Part shown: piece after piece, positions 37,883-47,452 of the stretch
Position numbering within the stretch: position 1 is the stretch's first letter
Layout: every line of letters starts with the position of its first letter
DNA from: Tabrizicola sp. TH137
GTDB taxonomy: Bacteria > Pseudomonadota > Alphaproteobacteria > Rhodobacterales > Rhodobacteraceae
NCBI RefSeq assembly: GCF_002855575.1
Contig: NZ_PKRQ01000007.1
Span: 124,001-188,000 of the forward strand
DNA: 64,000 nucleotides
Direction: 5' to 3'
Position numbers and translations under genes: made by a program
Notes under the pieces: model-generated
The model's database searches: none
What the model was told of the DNA's origin: nothing
Seen by the model: only the letters and a program-made list of their open reading frames with translations

Positions 37883-38590
37883 ATGGATATGCGTTACAAG
37901 GCCCTCGGCGTTCACCTCCTCACCGCGACTGGCGCGGTTCTTTCGATGTTCGCCATGCTCGCCGCCGTGCAGGAACAATGGAGCCTGATGTTCCTCTGGC
38001 TTGTCGTAGCCCTGCTGGTGGATGGCATCGACGGCCCCCTCGCCCGCCGCTACGACGTGACGAAGAACTGGCCCACCTATGACGGCGTCCTGATGGACCT
38101 GATCGTGGACTACCTGACCTATGTCTTCATCCCGGCCTATGCCCTCTTCAAATCCGGCCTCCTGCCGGGCTGGACGGGCTGGCTGGCCATCATCGCCATC
38201 GTCTATGGCTCCGTCGTCTATTTCGCCGACACCCGGATGAAGACCAAGGACAAGTCCTTCGCAGGTTTCCCCGCCTGCTGGAATATGGTCGTGCTCGTCC
38301 TCTTCGCCCTCCACCCCGCCTGGTGGATCAGCCTCATCATCGTGGTTGCGCTGACCGTGGGCATGTTCACCAACCTGAAATTCGTCCACCCCGTCCGCAC
38401 GGCCCGCTGGCGCTACGTCACGCTCCCCATGGCGCTGGGTTGGGTCTTCTTCGCGGGCTGGGCCGCCTGGGTGGATTTCTACCCGCAAAGCTGGGCGCAT
38501 TGGGGGCTGGTCATCACCTCGCTCTACCTCACCTTCGCCGGCATCGCGCAGCAGATCATCCCGGATCGCTCCATCGACCGCGTGGCGTGA
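37883..38590 (+). CDS. pcs: Phosphatidylcholine synthase
   Basis: 235 residues with about eight membrane spans. The CDP-alcohol phosphotransferase motif is visible from DGIDGPLARRY through YDGVLMDLIVDY; the metal- and substrate-binding acidic residues are D50, D72 and D76 when counted from the ATG at 37889. Its length and the extended spacing between AR and G are typical of Pcs enzymes, which condense choline directly with CDP-diacylglycerol. ATG 37883 and 37889 both fit; 37889 has AGG 6 bases before it. Confidence 0.92.
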   Translation: MDMRYKALGVHLLTATGAVLSMFAMLAAVQEQWSLMFLWLVVALLVDGIDGPLARRYDVTKNWPTYDGVLMDLIVDYLTYVFIPAYALFKSGLLPGWTGWLAIIAIVYGSVVYFADTRMKTKDKSFAGFPACWNMVVLVLFALHPAWWISLIIVVALTVGMFTNLKFVHPVRTARWRYVTLPMALGWVFFAGWAAWVDFYPQSWAHWGLVITSLYLTFAGIAQQIIPDRSIDRVA

Positions 38591-38603
38591 CCTCTGCCCA
38601 CGG

Positions 38604-38659
38604 TGCGTGACAAGCACGCACCCTACCCCGCCGTAGGGTGCGTGCTCCGCACGCACCGC
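38604..38659. repeat. GTAGG palindromic REP-like element between pcs and the DMT transporter
   Basis: A 14-base perfect stem AGCACGCACCCTAC (38613-38626) with its complement (38633-38646) and loop CCCGCC. Two competing hairpins overlap it, GTGCGTG-ACAAG-CACGCAC (38604-38622) and GGTGCGTGC-TCC-GCACGCACC. The element lies between two convergent genes and could end both transcripts. It begins with GTAGGGTGCGTGC, in the same style as the elements at 39947 and 56649. Confidence 0.7.
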
Positions 38660-38664
38660 CCCCC

Positions 38665-39501
38665 CTACAACCGCGTCAGCACCACACCCGCCACGATCAC
38701 CAGCGCCGCCACCGCCTTCTCCACGCCCATCTTCTCGCCAAAAGCCAGCCAGCCGATCAGCACGGCAAACAGGATCGACGTCTCGCGCAGCGCCGCCACC
38801 ACCGCCAGAGGCGCCACCGTCATCGCCCAGACCGACACCGCATAGGCCCCATAGGACGCGGCCGAGGCCACCGTCGCCACGCCCCAGGCCTTGCGCTGCC
38901 GGGGGATCACGTCCAGCCCCTTCCACAGCAGCATCCCCGTGGTGAAGATCACCCCGTCCACCACAAAGACCCAGGCCACATAGGCCACCGCATCCCCCGA
39001 CACCCGCGCCCCCAGCCCATCGATCAGCGTGTAGGTCGCCGTCGCACAGGCCGACCCCAGCGCAAAGGGCAGAAGCCGCCGGTCCTCGCCCCGCGTGAAC
39101 ACCCCCCGCGCCATCAGCAGGATGCCGAACCCCAGCACCACCACGCCCAGATACTCCTGCAAGGAAATCGCATCGGGCAGGGTGAAGGCCCCCACCACCG
39201 CCACCACCATCGGCGCCGCCCCCCGCGCGATGGGATAGACGCGGGACAGGTCCCCCCGCTCATAGGCAAAGACGAGGAAGGACTTATAGCAGAAATGCGT
39301 GCAGCCCGAGGCGATCAGCCACCACCAGACCTCCGCCTCGGGAAAGGGCCGGAACAGCGCGACCGACAGGCCGATCGGCACTTCCGCGATGGAAAGGATC
39401 AGCATCCCCCCCGCCTTCGACGTGCCAAGCTTGATCAGCGCATTCCACAGCGCATGCAGGAAGGCGGCGGCCAGCACCGCCAGAAAGACGCCAAGGGTCA
39501 A
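38665..39501 (-). CDS. EamA/DMT-family transporter
   Basis: 278 residues with ten membrane spans, starting VFLAVLAAAFLHALWNALIKLG. The first and second halves show the internal EamA duplication (LLHALWN-like and later SILFAVLIGWLAFGEKMG). The last span is AALVIVAGVVL. It exports an unknown small metabolite such as an amino acid or nucleobase. The start at 39501 is the only one before the first span. Confidence 0.85.
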   Translation of the reverse strand: MTLGVFLAVLAAAFLHALWNALIKLGTSKAGGMLILSIAEVPIGLSVALFRPFPEAEVWWWLIASGCTHFCYKSFLVFAYERGDLSRVYPIARGAAPMVVAVVGAFTLPDAISLQEYLGVVVLGFGILLMARGVFTRGEDRRLLPFALGSACATATYTLIDGLGARVSGDAVAYVAWVFVVDGVIFTTGMLLWKGLDVIPRQRKAWGVATVASAASYGAYAVSVWAMTVAPLAVVAALRETSILFAVLIGWLAFGEKMGVEKAVAALVIVAGVVLTRL

Positions 39502-39631
39502 GATGCACCCGTCATGGAACCGTTACAGAAGGGCTAGACCCCGCCGCGCGCCGGGGCAAGGCCGAAAAGGCAAGGCTGCGGGCTCAAACCCCACCCTCTC
39601 CCGGCGTGAAAGGGCAGACCGCCCCCTGCCC

Positions 39632-39653
39632 CTTCACCTTGGCCCAAATACTC
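39632..39653 (+). repeat. Degenerate AT-rich core of the modular repeat
   Basis: This stretch beginning CTTCACCTTGG and ending AATACTC matches the core of the repeat at 58.4 kb with a few changes. The downstream hairpins are missing. It is probably a decayed copy, and it lies between the DMT transporter start and the DUF3253 gene. Confidence 0.45.
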
Positions 39654-39682
39654 ACCTGCAACGCCTCACCTTGCGCCACGCA

Positions 39683-39970
39683 TCAGAGGACGCGACCCGC
39701 AGGATCGGCCATCCGGCCCCTCTCGCGCAGCCGCAGCCGGATCGGCCCCCGCGCCGCCTGCGGATCGACCGGCACGCCTTTCTGCACCGCCTCGATATCG
39801 GGATGAACCGCCGCCACCGCCCGCACGCGCGGCATCAAGGGCCGCCAGTCGGCGGCCAGCCCCCGCGCCACTTCCGACGGGCAAAAGGTCTTGCCCCGAC
39901 CCCGCCGCAAGGCGAGGTCCAGCATCAGGGTCGCAATCGCCTCATCCGTAGGATGGGCAATAGTGCCCAT
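39683..39970 (-). CDS. DUF3253 family protein
   Basis: 95 residues. The family core is DEAIATLMLDLALRRGRGKTFCPSEVARGLAADWRP by position, followed by VQKGVPVDPQAARGPIRLR. It is a small winged-helix-like protein of unknown function. The ATG lies inside a palindromic repeat element, so the first residues (MGTIAHPT) are encoded by that element. The gap to the ileS stop is a single base, so translation is likely coupled to ileS. Confidence 0.82.
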   Translation of the reverse strand: MGTIAHPTDEAIATLMLDLALRRGRGKTFCPSEVARGLAADWRPLMPRVRAVAAVHPDIEAVQKGVPVDPQAARGPIRLRLRERGRMADPAGRVL

Positions 39971-39976
39971 CCTACG
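39947..39976. repeat. Palindromic REP-like element spanning the ileS stop and DUF3253 start
   Basis: CGTAGGATGGGCA (39947-39959) and its perfect complement (39964-39976) around the loop ATAG. Read on the minus strand, it contains the TAG stop of ileS and, one base later, the ATG of the DUF3253 gene. It has the same GTAGG beginning as the elements at 38.6 kb and 56.6 kb. Confidence 0.75.
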
Positions 39977-42890
39977 AAAGCGCCCCGTCACAGCGCGCGC
40001 AGGTTCCCGGATGCTTATGCGTCCCCACATCCGGCAGCACCTGCCAGCAGCGCTCGCATTTCGCCCCTTCGGCCAGCCGGAACACCACCGCTACGCCCAC
40101 CACATCCGCCAGCGTGAAGGCCCCCTCCGGCGCCGCCTCCGTCACCACGGAAATGCCCGAGGTGATGCAGACATCCGCAAAGTCGATCCCTTCCAGCAGC
40201 GCCGCCGTCGCCGCATCCACATGCACGATGGGCGCCGCCTCCAGCGAAGCGCCGATCACCTTCGCCACCCGCTGCACCTCCAGCGCGCCGGTCACCACCC
40301 GGCGCACCGCCCGGATGCGGTCCCATTTCGCCGCCAGCGCCGGATCAAGCCAAGCGCCCGGCGTCTCCGGGATATCCCGCAGATGGACCGACTCCCCCTC
40401 GCCGGGGAAGCGCGACAGCCAGACATCCTCCATCGTGAACACCAGAATGGGCGCCAGCCACGTGGTCAACCGGTGGAAGATCAGGTCCAGCACCGTCCGC
40501 GCCGCCCGCCGCCGCAGCGACGACGGCGCATCGCAATACAGCGCATCCTTCCGGATATCGAAATAGATCGACGACAGGTCCGTGGTGCAGAAGGCGAACA
40601 GCTTCTGGAACACCCCCTGGAAGTCGTATTTCGCATAGCCCTCGCGCACCTCGGCATCCAGCTCCGCCAGCCGATGCAGCACCCAGCGTTCCAGCTCCGG
40701 CATCTCGGCCACCGCCACCCGCTCGGCCTCGTCGAACCCGGCAAGGTTGCCCAGCAGGAAGCGCATCGTGTTGCGCAGCCGCCGATAGCTGTCGGCCACC
40801 CCTTTCAGGATTTCCTTCCCGATCCGCAGATCGACCGTGTAATCCGACTGCGCCACCCAAAGCCGCAGGATATCGGCCCCATACTCCCCGATCACCTCCT
40901 GCGGCGCGACCGTATTGCCCAGCGACTTGGACATCTTCATGCCCTTCTCGTCGAGCGTAAAGCCATGCGTCAGCACGCCCCGATAGGGCGCGCGCCCCTT
41001 CGTCCCGCAGGCCTGCAACATCGACGAATGGAACCACCCGCGATGCTGGTCCGTCCCTTCCAGATAAAGGTCCGCAATCCCGTCCTCGGTCCCATCCTTG
41101 CGGTCGCGCAACACAAAGGCATGGGTGGACCCGCTATCGAACCACACATCCAGCACGTCAAAGACCTGATCATAGGCCGCCGGATCGACGATCCCCGCAA
41201 GAACCCGCTCCTTGAAGCCCGGCACATACCAGACATCCGCGCCCTCGGCCTCGAAGGCCGCCTTGATCCGCGCATTCACCTCCGCGTTCTTCAGCAGGAA
41301 ATCTGCATCCGTGGGCTGCGCCCCCTTCTTCACGAAACAGGTCAGCGGTACGCCCCATGCGCGCTGGCGGCTCAGCACCCAATCCGGCCGCGCCTCGATC
41401 ATGGAATGGAGGCGATTGCGCCCCGTCGCAGGCGTCCAGTCCACCAGCTTGTCGATGGAGGTCAGCGCCCGCTCCCGGATCGTGTCGCCATAGGTCCCCA
41501 TCCCATCCTCCAGCTTGCGGTCGATGGACACGAACCACTGCGGCGTGTTGCGATAGATCACAGGGGCCTTCGACCGCCAGCTATGCGGATAGGAATGCCG
41601 CAGCTTCGCTTTGGCGAACAGGGTCCCCGTCCCCGCCAGCGCCTTGATGATCGACACATTGGCAGGCCCTTCCTTCCCATCGGGAAGGATGATGTGCTGC
41701 CCACCGAACAGCGGCAGATTGGCCCGATACGACCCGTCCGGCTCCACATTATAGGTCATCGCCAGACCGAATTTCAGCCCGATCTGATAGTCGTCATCCC
41801 CATGGCTCGGCGCGGTATGGACGAACCCCGTCCCCGCATCATCCGTCACATGCTCGCCCGGCAGCAGGGGCACGTCATAGTCCCACTCCCCATTGCCGCC
41901 CTCGATCCCCCGGAAGGGATGCGCGCAGACCAGCGTCCCCAGATCCGCCGCCGACACATCACACAGCCGCCGCACATAGTCCGCCCCGCCCAGCTTCGCC
42001 TGCGCAAAGGCCGCCTCGGCCAGCTTGTCGGCCAGCAGGACCCGATGCCCGATGGTGGCATTGCTTTCCTCAGGCCGCCCGATGATCTCGTACAGGCCAT
42101 AGGAAATCTCCGGCCCGAAACAGATCGCCCGGTTCTGCGGGATGGTCCAAGGCGTCGTCGTCCAGATCACCACATCGGTCGGCGTCCTGGTAAAGATCGC
42201 ATCCCCGGCCGTGTGCACCCGGAACTTCACCCAGACCTGATGGCTGGTATGGTCGTGATACTCCACCTCCGCCTCGGCCAGCGCGGTCTTCTCCACCGGC
42301 GACCACATCACGGGCTTCGACCCCTGATAGAGCGTTCCGTTCATCAGGAAGGTCATGAACTCATCCGCGATCACGGCCTCGGCGTGGTAATCCATCGTGA
42401 GGTAAGGATCGGCCCAGTTCCCCGTCACGCCCAGCCGCTTGAACTCCTCGCGCTGCACGTCGATCCAGCCCTCGGCGAATTTCCGGCACTCCTGCCGGAA
42501 GGCCACCACATCCACGTCATCCTTGTTCAGACCCTTCGCCCGATACTGCTCCTCGATCTTCCATTCGATGGGCAGACCATGGCAGTCCCAACCCGGCACG
42601 TAACGCGCATCCTTCCCCAGCATCTGCTGCGACCGGACGATGAAATCCTTCAGCACCTTGTTCAGCGCATGCCCGATATGCAGATGCCCGTTCGCATAAG
42701 GCGGGCCGTCATGCAGGGTGAAGGGCTGCCGCCCCGTCTTTTCCCGCAAGCGGTCATAGACCCCGATCCGCTCCCACCGCGCCAGCCATTCGGGCTCCCG
42801 CTGCGGCAGGCCCGCGCGCATGGGAAACTCGGTCTCGGGCAGGAAGACGGTCGAACGGTAATCGGGCGTGGCGGTGGTATCGGCGCACAT
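39972..42890 (-). CDS. ileS: Isoleucyl-tRNA synthetase
   Basis: 972 residues from MCADTTATPDYRSTVFLPE. Class I motifs are HLHIGHALNK (HIGH) and GMKMSKSLGN (KMSKS), with WDCHGLPIE near the N-terminus. The editing domain contains TTTPWTIPQNRAICFGPE. The C-terminal zinc motif is CERCW and CARCDGA. It charges tRNA-Ile. The stop codon TAG lies inside a palindromic repeat, so the last codons and stop are unusual for the family but the zinc motif is intact. The upstream stretch to 42950 is not synthetase-like. Confidence 0.96.
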   Translation of the reverse strand: MCADTTATPDYRSTVFLPETEFPMRAGLPQREPEWLARWERIGVYDRLREKTGRQPFTLHDGPPYANGHLHIGHALNKVLKDFIVRSQQMLGKDARYVPGWDCHGLPIEWKIEEQYRAKGLNKDDVDVVAFRQECRKFAEGWIDVQREEFKRLGVTGNWADPYLTMDYHAEAVIADEFMTFLMNGTLYQGSKPVMWSPVEKTALAEAEVEYHDHTSHQVWVKFRVHTAGDAIFTRTPTDVVIWTTTPWTIPQNRAICFGPEISYGLYEIIGRPEESNATIGHRVLLADKLAEAAFAQAKLGGADYVRRLCDVSAADLGTLVCAHPFRGIEGGNGEWDYDVPLLPGEHVTDDAGTGFVHTAPSHGDDDYQIGLKFGLAMTYNVEPDGSYRANLPLFGGQHIILPDGKEGPANVSIIKALAGTGTLFAKAKLRHSYPHSWRSKAPVIYRNTPQWFVSIDRKLEDGMGTYGDTIRERALTSIDKLVDWTPATGRNRLHSMIEARPDWVLSRQRAWGVPLTCFVKKGAQPTDADFLLKNAEVNARIKAAFEAEGADVWYVPGFKERVLAGIVDPAAYDQVFDVLDVWFDSGSTHAFVLRDRKDGTEDGIADLYLEGTDQHRGWFHSSMLQACGTKGRAPYRGVLTHGFTLDEKGMKMSKSLGNTVAPQEVIGEYGADILRLWVAQSDYTVDLRIGKEILKGVADSYRRLRNTMRFLLGNLAGFDEAERVAVAEMPELERWVLHRLAELDAEVREGYAKYDFQGVFQKLFAFCTTDLSSIYFDIRKDALYCDAPSSLRRRAARTVLDLIFHRLTTWLAPILVFTMEDVWLSRFPGEGESVHLRDIPETPGAWLDPALAAKWDRIRAVRRVVTGALEVQRVAKVIGASLEAAPIVHVDAATAALLEGIDFADVCITSGISVVTEAAPEGAFTLADVVGVAVVFRLAEGAKCERCWQVLPDVGTHKHPGTCARCDGALS

Positions 42891-43077
42891 CAGCGGCGGT
42901 CCTCTGGGATGGGCTTGGGAGAGGCGGCGCAACAGGCACCGCAACGGCAACAGCAGGCAGTCCCGGCGGCTGGATCAGCGCGCCGGGCCGGTAATTCGCC
43001 CGCCTATCGCAAAAAGGCATCTCATGGCGGGCGTTATAGTCGCCCCGCCCGCCATGGTCCAGCCTGCGCAGTTGCCC

Positions 43078-45807
43078 TCATTCCTCCCGCGCCCGCATCC
43101 CCGCCCAGCGGTTCAGCCAGGCCAGCCCCGCCAGCGACAGGCCCAGCGCCAGGAAGGAAAACACCCGCATCAGCCCCGACAGCCCCGCCGCATCGACAAG
43201 GAACACCTTCGCCACGGTGACGCCAATCACCCCCATCGCGATCCGGCGCAGCATCCCCGACCGCCGCGCGATGGATTGCCACAGCAGCGCCACCCCGATC
43301 ACCAGCAGCGCGACGGTATAGGAATACAGCTCCGCCTGGCTCGTCCCCGGCACGCTCAGATCCGCACCCCGCCAGAACCGCCGGATCTCCAGCACCAGCC
43401 ACAGCGCCCCAAGGGCCACCCCCGCCAGCGCCATCCCCTGCCGCAACCGCAAGGGCAGATGCGCCATCTTCCAGCCCGCCACCGCCAGCATCCCCCCCGG
43501 CAGCAGATAGGCCAGCATCAGCGAGTCAAACAGAAGCGGCCCGACCACGCGCCCCATCAGCAACGGGTTCAACGGCCCCACCGCCACCAAGAGGCCCAAG
43601 CCCCCAATCAGCCCGGCCAGCGCCGCCAGCCCATAGCGCAGCCGCGCCATCCGCCCGCCCAGACCCACGCGCCACAACTGCACCAGCGCCATCGCCAGCC
43701 AGGGCAGCGCCAGCGCCGCCGCCGTCCAATGCGCCTCCTGCAACTGCCAGAGGCTCCCGCCCGACAGCCACCGCACCAGCAGCACATCCGCCAGCAGCAC
43801 CAAAGCCAGCGCCAGCCCGCTTTCGGCAAAGGCCACCGCCCCCGCCCTCTCGGCCCCACGCATCACCCACAGCACCGCCGCAAACCCCGCCGCCGGCCCC
43901 AGATAGGCCAGCAGCACCGGCACCAGCCCCGCCTCAAAGCCCCAGATCACCCCGGGATCGACCGCCATCCGCCAGCCAAGGACCAGAACCCCCGCCTGCA
44001 CCGCCCAGCCCATCTCGGGCAGGCCCAACCGCCGGTCGAGCGCAGCCGCCACCACCACCAGCACCGCCAGCGCCAGCGAAAGCGCCGCCGCAGACAGCAC
44101 CAGAAACAGCGCCAACCCGATCAGCGCCAGCGCCGACAGCGCGAAATGCGCGAAGCGCCGCAATTCCCCGCCATCCGCCCGCGCATGGGCCATGGCAAAA
44201 GCCACCATCAGGCCCGCCAGCACGATCACATGCAGCGCCCAGGGGTAAGGCCCCATCACCGCGCTGACCGGCCAGGTCAGTTCCAGGGCCAGCACCGCCA
44301 AAGGCGCCGCCAGCGCCGCCGCCGCGCTCGTCACCAGGGGCAGCGCGGCCCCCCGCAACCCCCGCCAGGCCAGCGCCCCGCTCATCCCCGCCGCCAGCAG
44401 CACCAGCCAGGTCACCCCGCGATGCGGCGCCTCTTCCGGCCCCGGAAAGACCGAAAACGCCTCATGCAGCGCGCCGAAACTCTGCGCCTCCATCGCGATC
44501 CGCAGCAGGAACCCCGCCACCGGGATCAGCGCCAGATCCTGCACCCCCGGCGCACGCCCCGTCCACAAGGCCAGCCCCGCCGCCAGCCCCGCCAGCAGCA
44601 CGAAGGGCAACAGCGGCATCTCCCAGCCCGAGGCCAGCACCATCAGCACCACCGCCGCCAGCACCACCCCACTGGCCAGCATCACCGGAAAGGCAGGCCG
44701 CGCGCCCCCCTTCACCACGGCCATCGCCGCAATCACCCCCGGCCCCGCGTGATCCGGGAACAGCGCCCGCGCCGGAACCGCCACCGCCAGCCCGACCATG
44801 ACGAAGGCCATCAGCATCAGCCCCGCCTCGCTGCCCCCGCCAAGATTCAGCACGATCCCGGCCAGCATCGGCAAGACCACCGCCAGCACCGAAACCCAGG
44901 CCCAGCGGCGGAAGGCATCCACCGCCAGCCCCGCCGCCGCCACCAGCGCGAAATAGCCATACAGCCAATCGACCGACTCCGACGCCCCGCCCACAAGGAA
45001 GGGCGCACCCACCGCCCCCACCAGGCCCAGCGCCACCAGCAAAGGCCCGTGCAGCCAGCCCAGCACCACCGCCGCGCCCGCCACGATCAGAAGCCCTGCA
45101 AAGGTCACCTCCGGCCCGATCAACCCATACATCTGCCGCGCCGCCACGATGGCGGCAAAGCCCGACACGATCCCCGCACCGGACAGAAGCGATGGCAGAT
45201 AGGCCGTCGCCACCCCCTCCGCGTCACCATAACGCCGCCGCAGCCATTCCCCCGCCGCCACCAGCGCCGCGCCGAAGGCCAGCGCCGCCAGCACCCGCAG
45301 CCCCGGCGGCAACAGCCCCCGCTCCGCCCCGTATTGCACCAGAAACACCCCGGCCAGGGCCAGCGACACGCCCGACACCGCATAGACCCAGTTCTCGCGC
45401 AACCAGGCCCCGAACCGCTCCATCAGATCAGGCGCACGCGGCACCGGGGGCGGCAGCGGCGCAGGCGGAACCCGCACCCCCTCCTCCGTCATGGGCGGGG
45501 TCGGGGCCATCCACGGCCCCGTCACTTCCGCCTCGGGGGCATCCGGCCCCAGCACCTCCGGCACGGCCACCGGCTCACTCACCGGCGCCAAAGGCATGGG
45601 CGGCGGCGCAACCGTCGGCACCAGCGCCGCCCCCGCCTCCGGCTCACCCCGCCGCAGTTCCAGGCTATCCAGCCGCGCCAGCGCCGCCTTCAATTGCGCC
45701 TCGGCCCGCTCCAGCCGCTGCCGCAACCCGCTCACCTGCACGAAGAGGACAATCACCCCCACCGGAATCGCCAGCACCGCCAGCACAGCCAAGATCACCA
45801 GGTCCAC
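43078..45807 (-). CDS. DUF2339 polytopic membrane protein
   Basis: 909 residues. One N-terminal span (LVILAVLAVLAIPVGVIVLFV) is followed by a coiled coil (GLRQRLERAEAQLKAALARL), a proline-rich linker and more than twenty hydrophobic segments, starting near RFGAWLRENWVYAVSGVSLALAG. This layout matches the DUF2339 family, whose function is unknown; some are thought to be involved in envelope or capsule processes. Codon use and GC content match the neighbours. The gene precedes ileS on the same strand by 187 bases. Confidence 0.88.
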   Translation of the reverse strand: MDLVILAVLAVLAIPVGVIVLFVQVSGLRQRLERAEAQLKAALARLDSLELRRGEPEAGAALVPTVAPPPMPLAPVSEPVAVPEVLGPDAPEAEVTGPWMAPTPPMTEEGVRVPPAPLPPPVPRAPDLMERFGAWLRENWVYAVSGVSLALAGVFLVQYGAERGLLPPGLRVLAALAFGAALVAAGEWLRRRYGDAEGVATAYLPSLLSGAGIVSGFAAIVAARQMYGLIGPEVTFAGLLIVAGAAVVLGWLHGPLLVALGLVGAVGAPFLVGGASESVDWLYGYFALVAAAGLAVDAFRRWAWVSVLAVVLPMLAGIVLNLGGGSEAGLMLMAFVMVGLAVAVPARALFPDHAGPGVIAAMAVVKGGARPAFPVMLASGVVLAAVVLMVLASGWEMPLLPFVLLAGLAAGLALWTGRAPGVQDLALIPVAGFLLRIAMEAQSFGALHEAFSVFPGPEEAPHRGVTWLVLLAAGMSGALAWRGLRGAALPLVTSAAAALAAPLAVLALELTWPVSAVMGPYPWALHVIVLAGLMVAFAMAHARADGGELRRFAHFALSALALIGLALFLVLSAAALSLALAVLVVVAAALDRRLGLPEMGWAVQAGVLVLGWRMAVDPGVIWGFEAGLVPVLLAYLGPAAGFAAVLWVMRGAERAGAVAFAESGLALALVLLADVLLVRWLSGGSLWQLQEAHWTAAALALPWLAMALVQLWRVGLGGRMARLRYGLAALAGLIGGLGLLVAVGPLNPLLMGRVVGPLLFDSLMLAYLLPGGMLAVAGWKMAHLPLRLRQGMALAGVALGALWLVLEIRRFWRGADLSVPGTSQAELYSYTVALLVIGVALLWQSIARRSGMLRRIAMGVIGVTVAKVFLVDAAGLSGLMRVFSFLALGLSLAGLAWLNRWAGMRAREE

Positions 45808-45946
45808 GCACCCACTCCCTCGCGGTTCTTCCGCCCACCACCTTACCGCACTCTTCCGTGACGGAAAGTCAGGTTAACCGACCGCCGCACCCTCTGGACA
45901 GCCGCCCCCCATGCGATACCTTCCCGCCATCAGGAAAGGGAGCCCG

Positions 45947-46339
45947 ATGAAGGAAGCCTCGCTCAACGTCCTCGGCCAGCCGCTGGAAGACTGCTCCCGC
46001 GCACCGCTCACCGGCTTCTTCCGCAACGGCTGCTGCGACACCGGCCCGATGGATACCGGCCGCCACACCGTCTGCGCCCTGATGACCGATGAATTCCTCG
46101 CGCTGTCGAAATATCTCGGCAACGACCTCTCCACCCCGCGCCCGGAATACGCCTTTCCCGGCCTCAAGCCGGGTGATCAATGGTGCCTCTGCGCCGCCCG
46201 CTTCCATCAGGCGCATGAAGAAGGCGCAGCCCCCAAGCTGCGCCTTGCCGCCACCCATATCCGCACGCTCGACATCGTGCCGCTCTCGATCCTGAAACTC
46301 TACGCCGTGGACCTGCCCGCCGACGGCCCCGCCGACTGA
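45947..46339 (+). CDS. DUF2237 family protein
   Basis: 130 residues from MKEASLNVLGQPLEDCS. Conserved segments are GFFRNGCCDTGPMDTGRHTVCALMTDEFLALSKYLGNDLSTPRPEYAFPGLKPGDQWCLCAARF by position, containing four or more cysteines that could bind metal. AAAGGGAG lies 5 bases before the start. Function is unknown; the family is widespread in bacteria. Confidence 0.88.
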   Translation: MKEASLNVLGQPLEDCSRAPLTGFFRNGCCDTGPMDTGRHTVCALMTDEFLALSKYLGNDLSTPRPEYAFPGLKPGDQWCLCAARFHQAHEEGAAPKLRLAATHIRTLDIVPLSILKLYAVDLPADGPAD

Positions 46340-46368
46340 CGCGGCAGACCGGCCGTCAGCGCGGCCCG

Positions 46369-46884
46369 TCAGGCCGCCGATTTCGGGCGAAGCTGGTCCG
46401 TCACATCATCCCGCATCAGATCGTCGATGAACAGCGACAGAAGCTGCGGCCGCCCGCTCACCCCCGCCTTGCGATAGATGGCATTGGTCTGGGCCTTCAC
46501 CGTGCCCTCCGACGTCGCCCGCAGCGTGGCGATCTCCGACGTCGTCATGCCCTTGATGGCGAACAGCGCCACATCCCGCTCCGCCGGCGTCAGCGCCCAT
46601 TCCTTGAACCGCTCTTCCAGCAGGTCCATGAAGGCGCCCGAGGCCCGGCGCAGCTTCTCCTGTGCCGCATTGCGTTCTTTGATCGTGCGCCGAAGCATCA
46701 GCGACCCGACGACCAGACCCAGCACCAGACCCAGCGCCGATCCGATCTCCATGAGTTCGCGCACCTCCCACGGCAAGGGCTGCGTGTAGATGCCGAACAT
46801 CGACGAAAGAATATCCGAAACGAAAAAGATCGTGCAGAGAAACTGAACGAGCAGAACCGCCAGAATGACCCACCTGCTCGTCAC
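46369..46884 (-). CDS. Membrane-anchored LuxR-type transcriptional regulator
   Basis: 171 residues. Two N-terminal membrane segments (VILAVLLVQFLCTIFFVSDIL; LGLVLGLVVGSLMLRR) are joined by a short periplasmic loop. A helical linker (KERNAAQEKLRRASGAFMDL) leads to the C-terminal LuxR helix-turn-helix (TPAERDVALFAIKGMTTSEIATLRATSEGTVKAQTNAIYRKAG). There is no receiver or ligand domain. It stands 24 bases after the small secreted protein gene at 46909, in the same direction, which suggests that regulator and secreted proteins form one unit. Confidence 0.85.
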   Translation of the reverse strand: MTSRWVILAVLLVQFLCTIFFVSDILSSMFGIYTQPLPWEVRELMEIGSALGLVLGLVVGSLMLRRTIKERNAAQEKLRRASGAFMDLLEERFKEWALTPAERDVALFAIKGMTTSEIATLRATSEGTVKAQTNAIYRKAGVSGRPQLLSLFIDDLMRDDVTDQLRPKSAA

Positions 46885-46908
46885 GAAAGCCTCGGCCCTT
46901 TCAGGGGC

Positions 46909-47343
46909 TCACTCAGACGGTCCGCCATTGCCATCGCCGGGGTCACTCGGGCCGGACCGGTCGCTGCTCTTGCCACCGCCGTCGTCCTTGTTGTCGCCAC
47001 CGCTCTTGCCGCTGTCGCCACCGTTATCCCCATCGTCCCGGTCATCGCCCGCTGCGCGAGAGTTAACCAGACCGCCGTTCCCGTCGCCACCTGCATTCGA
47101 TGTCAGCAGCAAATCGCGCAGGATTTCGCCGGTATTCGGGTTCACGATGATCTCGCGCTGCCCGTCATCGCCTTCCGCGACGATCCGCGTCCGGCCGAGC
47201 CAGGTCCGCTCGGTCGAGATGCTCTTGAATCCCTGCTGTTCCAGTTGCTGGACGATATTCTCGGAAAAGACATCGGCCATCGCGGGCACGGCGCCCATCG
47301 CGCCGACCACAAGAGCCCCCACAAACTTCTTCCGTCCCATCAT
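46909..47343 (-). CDS. Secreted PepSY-like small protein with Gly/Asp/Ser-rich tail
   Basis: 144 residues. A signal peptide (FVGALVVGAMGAVPAMA) is followed by a domain sharing STERTWLGRTRIVAEGDDGQREIIVNPNTGEILRDLL, by position, with the protein at 32357-32926. The last 60 residues are a low-complexity tail of G, D, S, N and K (GGDSGKSGGDNKDDGGG). GGGGG lies 5-8 bases before the ATG pair at 47343 and 47340. Function is unknown. It is followed by the LuxR-type regulator gene. Confidence 0.75.
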   Translation of the reverse strand: MMGRKKFVGALVVGAMGAVPAMADVFSENIVQQLEQQGFKSISTERTWLGRTRIVAEGDDGQREIIVNPNTGEILRDLLLTSNAGGDGNGGLVNSRAAGDDRDDGDNGGDSGKSGGDNKDDGGGKSSDRSGPSDPGDGNGGPSE

Positions 47344-47452
47344 CTTCACCCCCTCTAGGGCAAAACCGCCTTGGGCGGTCTTAAAGTTATCTTACACAAA
47401 ACGCGCCCCGGCAAGCCCGGGACGCCTTTCGTTGTTCTCATTCTGGCAACGA

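Noticed and set aside
42868-45861. Plus-strand open frame of 997 codons opposite the DUF2339 gene
   Set aside because: Made of Arg, Gln, His and Pro runs with no fold; the opposite strand encodes a clear polytopic membrane protein.
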